A stretch of 64,000 nt of DNA from Dyadobacter bucti (GCF_005869225.1 NZ_SWFP01000008.1:310001-374000); one strand, 5' to 3'; shown: positions 27,432 through 36,918, counted from the stretch's first letter. The notes: generated by a model from the sequence alone, not told the origin. Numbers and translations: made by a program.

Positions 27432-29293
27432 AAATCATTTCCCATTTGCTTTCTGATTCGGCTGTCGTCGCCTTCGGATGGACTCTGGTTCATTCTGTAT
27501 GGCAAGGGGCGGCGCTTGCGCTGATAACGGTTTTTGCGTTATATCTCCTCCGCTCCTACTCCGCCAATGTACGCTATCTTACCGGCGTATTTGCGCTGAC
27601 ATTTCAAGTCTTTATTTCAGCTGCGACTTTTGTATATTATTATTTAAAACTGGCTGCTATCTCCATTCCCGCAGCAAAACCCTTATCCAGTTATGTCCCA
27701 ACTTCGGTGACACTGGAGAATATCAAATACGAGCTGCCTGTTAGCTTCAAACTTCAGATGTGGCTTTCCGCGCATATTTCGGAGCTGGTTATTTGCTGGC
27801 TGATCGGCGCAGCATTTTTGCTTTTGAGATTTGCGGGTGGGTGGATATTTACCGAAAGGCTGCGGACTAACGCAAAAGTTGTGATGGACAAAGAGTGGCG
27901 TGCGAGGTTCGGTGTGCTTACAGCCCGGATGAATATTTCACAAGCCATCGAATTCAAAGAAACTGCCAGAATACTTACCCCCATGGTCATCGGGGCCTTC
28001 CGGCCGGTTGTGTTGATTCCCATCGGATTGCTCTCCGGATTTTCGACCGCGCAGGTGGAAGCGATACTTGCTCATGAACTGGCACACATTCGCCGGAACG
28101 ATTATCTGGTGAATATGCTCCAGTCTTTTCTTGAAGTCGTTTTCTTCTTTCACCCTGCGATTTGGTGGATCTCGGAAAAAATCCGTGCGGAACGTGAACA
28201 CTGCTGCGACGACATTGCACTGTCCGCCTGCGGTGACCGCGTTTCACTTGCACATGCGTTGGTAAAAGTGGCGGAGTGGCAAAATGCACCTCAAATGGCG
28301 ATGGCATTTGCTTCAAGCAAGCCCTTGCTGCTGAAAAGGATACAAAGGGTTTTGGGTATGAACTCCAAACCTGCCAGCACATTTGGGTCCATGCCGGTAA
28401 TATTGATTGCCATAAGTCTGATCATCGGAGGTTCGATCTACTCGGTAGCCCAGAAGGTCGATAAGCCGAAGCCAAAGAAAGTAATCAAGCATACAATCCG
28501 GGACAAAAACAGATCGGGCCTTGAGGAAATCCGGATTGAGAATGAGCTATCTGAGGTAGTGGAGGATCAAGCTATTCTTGAACTAGAAGAAGATGGCCAG
28601 CTTGCAGAAATTATTGCAGACGCGACCTTGGACCCAGTTAACTTCGATATTTCATTTGGCAATGATTCATTGAACAAAAAAATGAATGAGATCCATAAGC
28701 GAGTGCAGGCCCTTCAAAATGAAATGCAGCCGCTGAATCAACGTATTGAAGAAATAAACCTTGAAATGGAAAAGCAGCAGTTCGAGGTGGAGCGATACCA
28801 TCGTGAAATGGAGAAAATTGAGTGGAAAAAAGATCAGGCGATGCAGCTTAGATCTGAACTGATGGAAAAACGCTCTTCTCTGTTCGACCGTGGCAAAAAG
28901 CCAGGGCAGTCAGTCAATGAGACAGACCTCGACAAACAACTGGCCGATTTTGAACAAAAAATCAAAGTGCAGGAAGAAACAATCTCAAACTTGAATTCTC
29001 AGCTTGCAGCAACAAGAAAAGAAGCTCTTAAGGCGGAGGAACCCGTTCGCAGGCTGGAGGTTGAAAGTGAGGAACTCAATGATAAAATCAACGACATCAA
29101 CGTAAAAATAGGTGTTGAGGCACTGGGCTTCGAAAAACTTGAAACGACTGTTCGTCCCAGGGTGGCGCGCGTTCCCCGAAGCCGAAGAGCTCTGGCCCCT
29201 CCGCCTCCACCGGTTCCTGCTGCCAGACCGGCAAAACCAGCGAAGGCTGTCGTACCTCCGCCGCCACCTCCTGCTCCTCCGGCCAAAAGGTAA
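27428..29293 (+). CDS. M56 family (BlaR1/MecR1-like) membrane metallopeptidase with coiled-coil and proline-rich tail
   Basis: A 621-residue protein. Four membrane segments lie in the first 340 residues (about 12-42, 50-75, 115-140 and 318-340), with the zinc motif HELAH at 216-220 and the downstream EREHCCDD at about 255-262. There is no penicillin-binding sensor domain. Instead the C-terminal part has an acidic segment (about 360-410), a long heptad-rich coiled coil (about 415-560) and a tail rich in Pro and Ala (about 585-621). It is translationally coupled to blaI and should be its signal partner. The sensed signal is unknown; the unusual tail suggests contact with another envelope protein. 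Confidence 0.9.
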   Translation: MKIISHLLSDSAVVAFGWTLVHSVWQGAALALITVFALYLLRSYSANVRYLTGVFALTFQVFISAATFVYYYLKLAAISIPAAKPLSSYVPTSVTLENIKYELPVSFKLQMWLSAHISELVICWLIGAAFLLLRFAGGWIFTERLRTNAKVVMDKEWRARFGVLTARMNISQAIEFKETARILTPMVIGAFRPVVLIPIGLLSGFSTAQVEAILAHELAHIRRNDYLVNMLQSFLEVVFFFHPAIWWISEKIRAEREHCCDDIALSACGDRVSLAHALVKVAEWQNAPQMAMAFASSKPLLLKRIQRVLGMNSKPASTFGSMPVILIAISLIIGGSIYSVAQKVDKPKPKKVIKHTIRDKNRSGLEEIRIENELSEVVEDQAILELEEDGQLAEIIADATLDPVNFDISFGNDSLNKKMNEIHKRVQALQNEMQPLNQRIEEINLEMEKQQFEVERYHREMEKIEWKKDQAMQLRSELMEKRSSLFDRGKKPGQSVNETDLDKQLADFEQKIKVQEETISNLNSQLAATRKEALKAEEPVRRLEVESEELNDKINDINVKIGVEALGFEKLETTVRPRVARVPRSRRALAPPPPPVPAARPAKPAKAVVPPPPPPAPPAKR

Positions 29294-29301
29294 TTTTGAT
29301 G

Positions 29302-29346
29302 AAAAGATAAAAGCAGCCCCAATGACGAGAGCTGCTTTTATCTTTT
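29302..29346. terminator. Bidirectional terminator between M56 gene and reductase gene
   Basis: Perfect 16-bp stem AAAAGATAAAAGCAGC / GCTGCTTTTATCTTTT with a 13-nt loop, between two convergent genes. T runs on both strands let it stop transcription from either side. Confidence 0.85.
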
Positions 29347-29359
29347 AAAATATTGCGTT

Positions 29360-30424
29360 TTACTCCACTTCAATAATCACATCATCGCTCATCGGATGTG
29401 ACACGCATGTCAGGATAAACCCTTCATCCAACTCAGCCTGTGAAAGTGCATCCTCCTCGTCCAGGTGAACCTTTCCGGAAACACATCGTCCCAGACAAGC
29501 CGTGCACATACCCGCCTGACAGGAATACGGCAAATCGATGTCCATATTCAATGCCGCCTCCAGAACTGTTTCATGAGGTTTTACAGGCAGCTTATATTCC
29601 GCGCCTTCATAAAACAAAGTGATCTCTCTTGTTATTAAAGAATTATCCTCTTCCATAGTGACCTCTCCCGGTTGCGCTGCGGTGGCTGTAAGAAAACTTT
29701 CTTTTCTGATCCTATTATCAGGAATTCCCAAAATGGAAAATGCGCGGTGCGCCTCTTCCATCATATCCTCAGGTCCGCACATAAAAAATTCTGCCTGACT
29801 TTTATCCAGCGACGGCAATTTTTCCATGATTTTCAGAATATGGGATTTGTTTAGCCGCCCTTTTTCGCCTGTCCAGAAATCAGATGGCTGACTCAATGTG
29901 TGAACAACCGTAAACCTGGCGCCGTATTTTGCCTCCAGCTTGCTGATCTTATCTTTAAAAATGATGCTTTCTTCATTTCTGCTTCCATAAATCAGGAAAA
30001 CTTCGCTTTCCGGCTCGACCATCAAAATGGACTTTGCTATTGAAAATAAAGGTGTAATCCCACTTCCTGCACCAATAAACACAACCTGCCTGGTTTGATC
30101 GTCGGCCTGTTTTGGAAAAAACGTTCCCATAGGTTCCATCACCTCCACAACGTCACCTTCTTTTATTGTGTCAAGAAGAAAGTTGGAGGCAAAGCCGCCC
30201 GGCACCCGTTTTATCGTTATGGCCAGGGAAACATCCGTATATGGAGAGCTCGACATCGAATAGGAACGCCGCACTTTTTTATCTTCAGAAGGCAATAATA
30301 ATGTCAGGAACTGCCCCGGCCTGTAAGCCACTACTTCGTTGATCGGGTGCCAAAAATGTATAGTAGATGCTTCTTCGGTCTCTTTCTCTATTTCTTTAAC
30401 TTTCAGAAAATAGTATTTACTCAT
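29360..30424 (-). CDS. Ferredoxin-NADP reductase-like protein with C-terminal 2Fe-2S domain (PaaE-like)
   Basis: A 354-residue electron-transfer enzyme. The FAD-binding barrel has RRSYSMSS (about 52-59), the NAD(P)-binding domain has VFIGAGSGITPLFSI and later FFMCGPEDMM, and the plant-type 2Fe-2S cluster is held by Cys 302, 307, 310 and 340. The order FAD-NAD-ferredoxin resembles PaaE of phenylacetyl-CoA epoxidase and HCP reductases. No paa genes are nearby, so a general role as reductase for an oxygenase is more likely. One candidate in the window is the PhyH oxygenase, but that is far away and does not usually need such a partner. Confidence 0.9.
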   Translation of the reverse strand: MSKYYFLKVKEIEKETEEASTIHFWHPINEVVAYRPGQFLTLLLPSEDKKVRRSYSMSSSPYTDVSLAITIKRVPGGFASNFLLDTIKEGDVVEVMEPMGTFFPKQADDQTRQVVFIGAGSGITPLFSIAKSILMVEPESEVFLIYGSRNEESIIFKDKISKLEAKYGARFTVVHTLSQPSDFWTGEKGRLNKSHILKIMEKLPSLDKSQAEFFMCGPEDMMEEAHRAFSILGIPDNRIRKESFLTATAAQPGEVTMEEDNSLITREITLFYEGAEYKLPVKPHETVLEAALNMDIDLPYSCQAGMCTACLGRCVSGKVHLDEEDALSQAELDEGFILTCVSHPMSDDVIIEVE

Positions 30425-30511
30425 TGTGTGAATTCGCTTTTGGCGGTTAGCTATTGGCTGTCAGCTCTATAATTTCCGCAATTATGCCAAACGGTATAAT
30501 CATAGAATACG

Positions 30512-30543
30512 AAAGCCTCACAGGTAACACCTATGAGGCTTTT
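30512..30543 (-). terminator. Terminator-like stem after the aminotransferase gene
   Basis: Stem AAAGCCTCA / TGAGGCTTT, 9 bp, with an inner AGG/CCT extension, just downstream of the aminotransferase stop codon. The T run on the minus strand is weak. Confidence 0.5.
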
Positions 30544-30559
30544 AAGATTTCAAAAGTGA

Positions 30560-31786
30560 TTACTTTAAAGTAGCGACGGCTGTTTTGATCCTTTCAACCG
30601 CTTCTGCCAGTGCTTCGTCAGCGGCGGCAGTAGAGATCCGGATACAGTTTGGTGCACCAAAGCCGGAACCGGCTACTGTTGAAACATAGAAGCTGTTCAG
30701 CAACCAGTTTGAAAAATCATCCGAGTCATTGATAGTTGTCGTTCCATCTGACTTTCCGAAATAATAGCTCACATCAGGGAAAGCATAAAAAGCGCCCTGA
30801 GGAACATTAACTTTGAATCCAGGAATTTCTTTCAACAAACCTACCACCAGGTCACGACGGCGGGCGTATGCTTTTGCCATTTCCAATGAAGGTTCCATAG
30901 AACCGTTAAAAGCAGCAGTGGCAGCTTTCTGGGCAATGGAGTTCGTTCCGGAAGTTACCTGGCCCTGCAATTTTTCAACGCCGTCGGCGATCCATTTTGC
31001 AGCAGCGATAAACCCGATTCTCCATCCGGTCATCGCATATCCTTTGGCAACACCATTTACCGTGATGACACGTTCTTTCAACGCAGGAATAGATCCGATG
31101 CTGAAATGTCCTTCCTCAGTAAAATTGATATATTCATAAATTTCGTCAGCCAGAACGTAAACTCCCTGGTGCTTTTCAAGCACGGCACCTATTTCTCTCA
31201 ATTCTTTTTCAGAATATACGGCACCGGTGGGGTTATTGGGAGATGCGTACATCACGATTTTGGTCCGTGGTGTAATGGCAGCTTCCAATTGTTCTGCTGT
31301 TACTTTAAAATCATTTTCAAAAGCACCGTCGACAATCACCGACTTTCCTTCTGCCAGCTTCACCATTTCGGAATAGCTGACCCAGTAAGGTGCAAAAATC
31401 ACAACCTCATCGCCCGGATTGATCAAAACCTGGATCACATTGGCCAAAGAATGCTTGGCACCTGTTGAAACCACGATATTTTCCGGCTTCCACTCAATAT
31501 TATTATCGCGCTTTAACTTGTCAGCGATTGCCTTGCGCAAATCAGGGTATCCCGCCACTGGCGAATAACCATGAAATCCATCATCAATTGCTTTTTTTGC
31601 AGCCTCGCAGATGTGTGCGGGCGTCTTGAAGTCCGGCTCTCCCACGCTCAGACTGATTACTCTATGGCCTTGGGCAGCCAATTCACGGGCCATTTTGGTC
31701 ATTGCCAGTGTCGAAGATTCTTCGAGGGCGTTGATCCGGTCGGCCAACCGGGTTTCCAACCGGGTTTGCTCTGCTACTGCGGACAT
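30560..31786 (-). CDS. Pyridoxal phosphate-dependent aminotransferase (aspartate aminotransferase type)
   Basis: A 408-residue class I/II aminotransferase. The PLP-binding Lys is K248 in VNGVAKGYAMTGWRIGF; other conserved elements are SVGEPDFKTP (47-56), YASPNNPTGAVY (180-191) and the late Arg in NCIRISTAA, which binds the substrate carboxylate. It most resembles the Thermus-type aspartate aminotransferases that also accept prephenate or other amino acids, so the exact substrate is not fixed. The gene stands alone on the minus strand. Confidence 0.93.
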   Translation of the reverse strand: MSAVAEQTRLETRLADRINALEESSTLAMTKMARELAAQGHRVISLSVGEPDFKTPAHICEAAKKAIDDGFHGYSPVAGYPDLRKAIADKLKRDNNIEWKPENIVVSTGAKHSLANVIQVLINPGDEVVIFAPYWVSYSEMVKLAEGKSVIVDGAFENDFKVTAEQLEAAITPRTKIVMYASPNNPTGAVYSEKELREIGAVLEKHQGVYVLADEIYEYINFTEEGHFSIGSIPALKERVITVNGVAKGYAMTGWRIGFIAAAKWIADGVEKLQGQVTSGTNSIAQKAATAAFNGSMEPSLEMAKAYARRRDLVVGLLKEIPGFKVNVPQGAFYAFPDVSYYFGKSDGTTTINDSDDFSNWLLNSFYVSTVAGSGFGAPNCIRISTAAADEALAEAVERIKTAVATLK

Positions 31787-31967
31787 TGCAACAAAAATTT
31801 AGTTAAAGAAGGTACTGGTATCGATATCAACAAATTGCCCGCAAAGGTACAGGTTTTTTGGATGTTGATTGTGTTATAAGGGGAAAGATTTGTGAAAAGC
31901 TGGCGGCCGGGGAGTAATTAAAGGAGAAATGTGTTGACATGGATTGTCAGGTGTTGTTTGGCCGCTA

Positions 31968-32174
31968 TTACAGGCCTAATTCTGATTTCACAGTGTCCAA
32001 AGTATGCCAGACTTTTGTTTGCGATTGAATTTTGATTGCCTTCAAATAGTCCGCCAGATCTTCGATGCTGTCAAAATCGGAAAGCTCATCTAGTAACAAC
32101 TGATAGTCAGCAATAGGCAAAACTGCATATTTTGGCTTTCCTGATTCCTTGATGATTTGTGCATTTAGGTTCAT
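31968..32174 (-). CDS. Orphan Phd/YefM-type antitoxin
   Basis: A 68-residue protein from the Met at 32174 (MNLNAQIIKE); the frame is open up to 32219 but the extra residues do not fit. It has the Phd/YefM pattern: a strand with KPKYAVLPIADYQLLLDEL, the part that binds operator DNA, and an acidic helical C-terminus (DSIEDLADYLKAI) that would wrap a toxin. No toxin gene follows: the 180 bp after its stop codon up to the aminotransferase gene hold no RelE- or Doc-like frame. It may be a relic, or act on a toxin elsewhere. Confidence 0.75.
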   Translation of the reverse strand: MNLNAQIIKESGKPKYAVLPIADYQLLLDELSDFDSIEDLADYLKAIKIQSQTKVWHTLDTVKSELGL

Positions 32175-32335
32175 TAGTAGATGTTTTTTCAGTGACCGAT
32201 GCCGATTTGCAAACTTCACCGAATCAATGCTTTGGCATCATATGATGTTAAAAATTTTGAAGAAGCCTGTTCACATGAGAATATTCTGCTGATTCAGATG
32301 GTCACGGATTTCAATTAGGTATAAGAAGCTTTAAT

Positions 32336-33589
32336 CTAAAATACTTCTCCCAAATTCACAAACAACCCCCTCGATCCATCCATACCGAAGCCGTAGTCGA
32401 TGGCAATGTTGGCTCCGGAGGTTTTGTTTACTTTGATCCTGATGCCAAAGCCTCCGGCAGGGGCTATTTTTTTAAAGTTTTTTGACGGCCAGTCGCTGAC
32501 GCTTTGCGCATTGGCAAACACAACGCCTCCCAGAAGTCCGTTTCTCGTCAGTGCAAACCGGTATTCCGACTCGAAATAAAGCAGATTAGTACTTCTGAAC
32601 CGGCCCTGGATATAACCACGACCGATATTATTGGACGGATCCCATCCGGTACTGGGCAAATCGAGGTACGGAGGTTTACCGCCGATAGTGAGCCAGTTAT
32701 AATTCCAGAACGCCAGCGTATTCTGGCTACCTCGCGGCAAGTTTATATATTTCCGCACATCTATCACCAGCGACTGCCAGTTGCTCGTACTACCCAAGCC
32801 TTTCATATTTGGTCTGAACTGAATATTGGTATACAATCCATGTAAGGGATTGATGGAATTGGTTCGGCTGTCGTAAGAAATCGTGGCAACAGGCCCCACA
32901 GAAGACGATTTCCGGCCAAGCCCATAAGTTTCAATATCTTCGTTTTTCTTCTCAGGGTCCTCCTCCTGCCGGATATCCCAGCGTTTGTCGTAGAAAAACC
33001 CAAGTCCCACAAAAAAAGATTTCCCGATCTTTTTCAAAACCGACTGATGCAAGCGAAGATGCTTGTATTCCAGCCTGAATGCGTCACCCAGCTTGGTATC
33101 GGAGCCGAGGCCATAAGTATCCTGCGGATATTTAAAAAACCGCCAGTCTACGATAAAATTATAATTGTTATTCCTCGTCCAGATATTGGCCTGCACCGGA
33201 ATAGTCATTTGCTTGTATTCGGTGTAGATAAAATTGGTAGTAATACTGGAAATGTTGGTTGTCTTGGGATTGCTGGTGTAAAAAGCTGTGTTGACATTGA
33301 TCGAGCCCGTCAATCCCGACGAAAGGGTATAACCCAAAGCCGGAACTATTGAAAATATTGGCTTACCCGATCTGATCTTGGGAACCCTGTTCAATGAATC
33401 AGACTTGTTCTTGTTTTTCCATTGTTTAAAAATATCGATAATATCCTTTTGCCCCGCTTTACGTACGGAGTCAGTTTCTGATGTGGTAATCGTCTTCACT
33501 TCCTCTATCCGCAAAATGCATACCGATGCCGCCAGACGGCTCATGGTCAGGGAGATTAAAAGGGTTAATATGCAGGTGGCCTTTTTCAA
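32336..33589 (-). CDS. Omp85/BamA-like surface antigen, barrel only
   Basis: A 417-residue outer membrane protein. A signal peptide (MKKATCILTLLISLTMSRLAAS) is followed by a short linker and directly by a 16-strand-type barrel. The C-terminal half carries motifs of the bacterial surface antigen (D15) family: PVATISYDSRTNSINPLHGLY, GRGYIQGRFRSTNLLYFESEYRF and GFGIRIKVN. There is no room for POTRA domains, so it does not have the BamA layout. Its role, perhaps export or a lipid-related function, is unknown. Confidence 0.85.
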   Translation of the reverse strand: MKKATCILTLLISLTMSRLAASVCILRIEEVKTITTSETDSVRKAGQKDIIDIFKQWKNKNKSDSLNRVPKIRSGKPIFSIVPALGYTLSSGLTGSINVNTAFYTSNPKTTNISSITTNFIYTEYKQMTIPVQANIWTRNNNYNFIVDWRFFKYPQDTYGLGSDTKLGDAFRLEYKHLRLHQSVLKKIGKSFFVGLGFFYDKRWDIRQEEDPEKKNEDIETYGLGRKSSSVGPVATISYDSRTNSINPLHGLYTNIQFRPNMKGLGSTSNWQSLVIDVRKYINLPRGSQNTLAFWNYNWLTIGGKPPYLDLPSTGWDPSNNIGRGYIQGRFRSTNLLYFESEYRFALTRNGLLGGVVFANAQSVSDWPSKNFKKIAPAGGFGIRIKVNKTSGANIAIDYGFGMDGSRGLFVNLGEVF

Positions 33590-33646
33590 TAGTCAGGTTT
33601 ATAAGCGGATACTAGTAATTTATAATAAAATGATACCCGCAACAAC

Positions 33647-33682
33647 AAAAGCGGCCAGTTTCTGGTGAAACCGGCCGCTTTT
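33647..33682 (-). terminator. Terminator of icd
   Basis: Stem AAAAGCGGCCAGTTTC / GAAACCGGCCGCTTTT (one mismatch in 16 bp) with a 4-nt loop, starting 18 bp after the icd stop codon on the minus strand and ending in T on that strand. It also separates icd from the Omp85 gene. Confidence 0.85.
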
Positions 33683-33700
33683 GCCAAAAATAAATTGGTA

Positions 33701-34912
33701 TTATGCCAATGCAGCTTTCAGATTGGTATCGATGGCTTCAAGGAATTCCTCCGTGTACAGGTAATGGTCACCATGTTTCACGTCGTTACCATAAATTCCC
33801 ACAGCAAGATCCTTGGTCATTTTTCCACTTTCCACAGTTTCGATACACACCTTTTCAAGAGCCAGACAGAAATCGATCAGCGGCTGGTTGTCATCCAGTT
33901 TTCCACGGAATGCCAAACCGCGCGTCCATGCGAAAATTGAAGCGATCGGGTTGGTAGAAGTTGGTTTTCCTTTTTGATGCTCGCGGTAGTGACGGGTCAC
34001 AGTTCCGTGTGCAGCTTCGGCTTCCATTGTTTTGCCGTCGGGCGTAACCAACACGGAAGTCATCAAGCCGAGTGAGCCAAAACCTTGCGCAACTGTATCA
34101 GACTGAACGTCACCATCATAGTTTTTACAAGCCCAAACAAAGTTACCTTCCCACTTCAATGCAGAAGCAACCATGTCATCAATCAGACGGTGCTCATAGT
34201 GTACTTTTCCCGCATATTCCTGATCGTAAATTTCCTGGAAAATATCCTTGAAACGTCCGTCGTATTTTTTCAGGATCGTATTTTTTGTTGAAAGGTATAG
34301 CGGCCAGCCTTTATCCTGCGCAACATTGAAACAAGCACGGGCAAATCCACGGATCGACTCGTCGATGTTATACATTCCCATCGCAACACCAGGTCCTTTG
34401 AACTGATACACTTCGTGCTCGATCACATTGCCATCTTCTCCTTCGAATTTGATGGTAAGCTTACCTTTTCCAGGTACTACAAAATCAGTTGCTTTATATT
34501 GATCACCGAAAGCGTGACGACCAACGATAATAGGTGCAGTCCAGTTGGTTACCAATCGGGGAACATTGCTCATCACGATAGGCTCACGGAATACAGTACC
34601 ATCCAGGATGTTACGGATCGTTCCGTTTGGAGACTTCCACATTTGTTTCAAATTGAACTCAGTTACGCGATCTTCGTCAGGCGTAATGGTAGCGCATTTG
34701 ATACCAACACCATATTCTTTAATTGCGTTGGCTGCATCTATTGTTACCTGATCGTTCGTTTCATCACGATATTCAACACCTAAATCGTAATATTTGATAT
34801 CTACATCCAGATAAGGTAAAATAAGTTTTTCTTTGATAAACTTCCAGATAATTCTGGTCATTTCGTCTCCGTCAAGTTCCACTACGGGATTTGCAACTTT
34901 AATTTTGCTCAT
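33701..34912 (-). CDS. icd: NADP-dependent isocitrate dehydrogenase (eukaryote-type)
   Basis: A 403-residue enzyme that turns isocitrate into 2-oxoglutarate in the citric acid cycle. The start MSKIKVANPVVELDGDEMTRIIW and the segments SPNGTIRNILDG and GPMGIMTS-like LGLMTSVLV place it in subfamily II, the eukaryote-like dimeric type, rather than the E. coli type. Arg and Asp residues of the metal-isocitrate site are retained (for example DDMVA and EAEAAHGTVTRHY). It stands as a single gene with its own terminator. Confidence 0.96.
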   Translation of the reverse strand: MSKIKVANPVVELDGDEMTRIIWKFIKEKLILPYLDVDIKYYDLGVEYRDETNDQVTIDAANAIKEYGVGIKCATITPDEDRVTEFNLKQMWKSPNGTIRNILDGTVFREPIVMSNVPRLVTNWTAPIIVGRHAFGDQYKATDFVVPGKGKLTIKFEGEDGNVIEHEVYQFKGPGVAMGMYNIDESIRGFARACFNVAQDKGWPLYLSTKNTILKKYDGRFKDIFQEIYDQEYAGKVHYEHRLIDDMVASALKWEGNFVWACKNYDGDVQSDTVAQGFGSLGLMTSVLVTPDGKTMEAEAAHGTVTRHYREHQKGKPTSTNPIASIFAWTRGLAFRGKLDDNQPLIDFCLALEKVCIETVESGKMTKDLAVGIYGNDVKHGDHYLYTEEFLEAIDTNLKAALA

Positions 34913-35104
34913 GTCTTATTTCTATACTATAGTTAAAGATTTTTTAAAACGCGAGCGTGAAAGTACAAACAATAGCGTAAAAAGGCGAAAAAAGAAGGAT
35001 TAAGTCTGGGCCTGCCGGCAACTTTTTAGAGAATAAAGAACTGGTAATGAACACAACGGGATTTGATATAAAAAATATTTCATTTGATATAATGTATTGC
35101 AAAC

Positions 35105-35695
35105 ATGCATGCTGACATGGATAAATCTTCTCTCCGCCAGGAATATATAAGTAAAAGAAAGGCGCTCGAAGCCATCGACCTTGCGCAAAAAATGGCGGCA
35201 GTTTCCGCGAATGTCCGTAAATATCTGAAAGACAAAGAATTCAATATTTTACACACATTTTTGCCTCAGCGTAATTCCAAAGAGGTCGATACCTGGCCAA
35301 TTATCGATATGGTCAGACGGGAATATCCTTCGGTTTCGATTGCTTCACCCTATATTATTCCGGGAACCAGGGAGATGGAACATTATCTGATTTCAGCTGA
35401 AACATCGCTGATCGAAAATCAATGGAAAATCCCCGAACCTGACCCTTTGACTTCTCAAAAAGTTGATCCTGAGCAGATTGATGCCATTTTTGTCCCACTG
35501 CTTGCTTTTGATTTGAAAGGATACAGAGTAGGATACGGCGGGGGATACTATGACCGGTTTTTAAAAAAATGCAGACCGGATGCCATTAAAATTGGTCTGT
35601 CTTTTTTTGATCCTGTTGAAAAAATTGAGGACAAAGATCAATATGACGTTCCGCTTGATATCTGTATCGCCCCTACAAAAATTCACCTGTTCTGA
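35105..35695 (+). CDS. 5-formyltetrahydrofolate cyclo-ligase
   Basis: A 196-residue enzyme that converts 5-formyltetrahydrofolate to 5,10-methenyltetrahydrofolate with ATP. The family motif VPLLAFDLKGYRVGYGGGYYDRFL lies at about 136-159. The N-terminal KSSLRQEYISKRKAL is the usual basic nucleotide-contacting region. The start at 35105 is supported by fit to the family; the Met at residue 5 is an alternative. Confidence 0.95.
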   Translation: MHADMDKSSLRQEYISKRKALEAIDLAQKMAAVSANVRKYLKDKEFNILHTFLPQRNSKEVDTWPIIDMVRREYPSVSIASPYIIPGTREMEHYLISAETSLIENQWKIPEPDPLTSQKVDPEQIDAIFVPLLAFDLKGYRVGYGGGYYDRFLKKCRPDAIKIGLSFFDPVEKIEDKDQYDVPLDICIAPTKIHLF

Positions 35696-35804
35696 CTATG
35701 CCCTTCTATTGTTCCGACACTCATTAATGTTCAGATTTGCCCTTAAATCCTGAATTTAAATACATTAAATGAGGCCCAAACACAATTCATTCTAAAATTC
35801 CTCG

Positions 35805-35812
35805 TAAATTTG
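35805..35812 (+). promoter_or_regulatory. Possible -7 element (TAAATTTG) for asd
   Basis: TAAATTTG matches TAnnTTTG, 76 bp before the asd start codon. The -33 region is not convincing. Confidence 0.35.
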
Positions 35813-35888
35813 CGGCACTTTTCAGAATCCTTTTTGGACAAGAAGAGTTGTAAGTTATATCATATCCATTTTTAATCTTAATGCAAGA

Positions 35889-36899
35889 ATGAAAATCGCA
35901 GTAGTAGGCGCTACCGGTCTGGTGGGCGGCGAAATCCTCAAAGTGCTCGAAGAGCGTAATTTCCCGGTAACGGAATTATTAGCCGTTGCATCTGAAAGAT
36001 CTGTTGGTAAGGAAGTTACATTCAAGGGTAAACAGATAAAGGTGATCGGATTTGAGGAAGCGATTGCAGCCAAACCTGAAATAGCGATATTCTCAGCAGG
36101 CGGCGGCACATCCCTTGAACTTGCCCCAAGATTTGCCGAAGCTGGTATTACCGTTATTGACAACTCTTCTGCATGGCGCATGGACCCGACCAAAAAACTG
36201 GTTGTTCCTGAAATTAATGCAGGTGAATTGACGAAAGAAGATAAGATCATTGCAAATCCAAACTGCTCAACTATTCAGATGGTGGTGGTTTTGAACCCTT
36301 TGCATAAGAAATATAAAATCAAACGCGTGGTTGTTTCAACCTACCAGTCTGTAACCGGAACTGGCAAGGCGGCAGTAGATCAGCTTTTCTCTGAGCGCGC
36401 AGGTGACCATAGCAAAGGCAATGTGTATCCGCATCAGATCGACCTAAACGTATTGCCGCATATCGACGTGTTCCTCGACAACGGTTATACCAAGGAAGAA
36501 ATGAAAATGACGAACGAAACGAAGAAAATCATGGGCGACGACAGCATTGCTGTTACTGCCACAACCGTTCGTATTCCGACTATTGGCGGTCACTCTGAGG
36601 CAGTTAACATCGAATTCGAAAATGAATTTGATCTGGACGAAGTTCGCCGGATTTTGAGCGAAGCTGAAGGTGTGATTATCCAGGATGACCCGAAAAATGC
36701 TGTGTATCCAATGCCTTTGACAGCTCACGGAAAGGACGAAACGTTTGTTGGCCGTATCCGTCGCGACGAATCTCAGCCTAAAACACTGAACCTCTGGATC
36801 GTAGCTGACAATCTTCGTAAAGGAGCAGCAACCAATACTGTTCAGATTGCCGAATTTCTGGCAAAGCATGAACTCGTAGCAGTAGCTCAGGAAGCTTAA
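35889..36899 (+). CDS. asd: Aspartate-semialdehyde dehydrogenase
   Basis: A 336-residue enzyme that reduces aspartyl phosphate to aspartate semialdehyde, the branch point for lysine, threonine, methionine and diaminopimelate. The NADP-binding loop is AVVGATGLVGGEILKVL (3-19), the catalytic Cys is in NPNCSTIQMV (about 122-131) and the catalytic His in TIGGHSEAVNIEF. Length is normal for the family. Confidence 0.97.
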   Translation: MKIAVVGATGLVGGEILKVLEERNFPVTELLAVASERSVGKEVTFKGKQIKVIGFEEAIAAKPEIAIFSAGGGTSLELAPRFAEAGITVIDNSSAWRMDPTKKLVVPEINAGELTKEDKIIANPNCSTIQMVVVLNPLHKKYKIKRVVVSTYQSVTGTGKAAVDQLFSERAGDHSKGNVYPHQIDLNVLPHIDVFLDNGYTKEEMKMTNETKKIMGDDSIAVTATTVRIPTIGGHSEAVNIEFENEFDLDEVRRILSEAEGVIIQDDPKNAVYPMPLTAHGKDETFVGRIRRDESQPKTLNLWIVADNLRKGAATNTVQIAEFLAKHELVAVAQEA

Positions 36900-36918
36900 T
36901 ATTGATAAAAGTTTTGAG

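Noticed and set aside
27051..29293. A beta-lactam resistance locus
   Set aside because: The regulator and peptidase are BlaI/BlaR1-like, but no beta-lactamase or penicillin-binding sensor domain is present.
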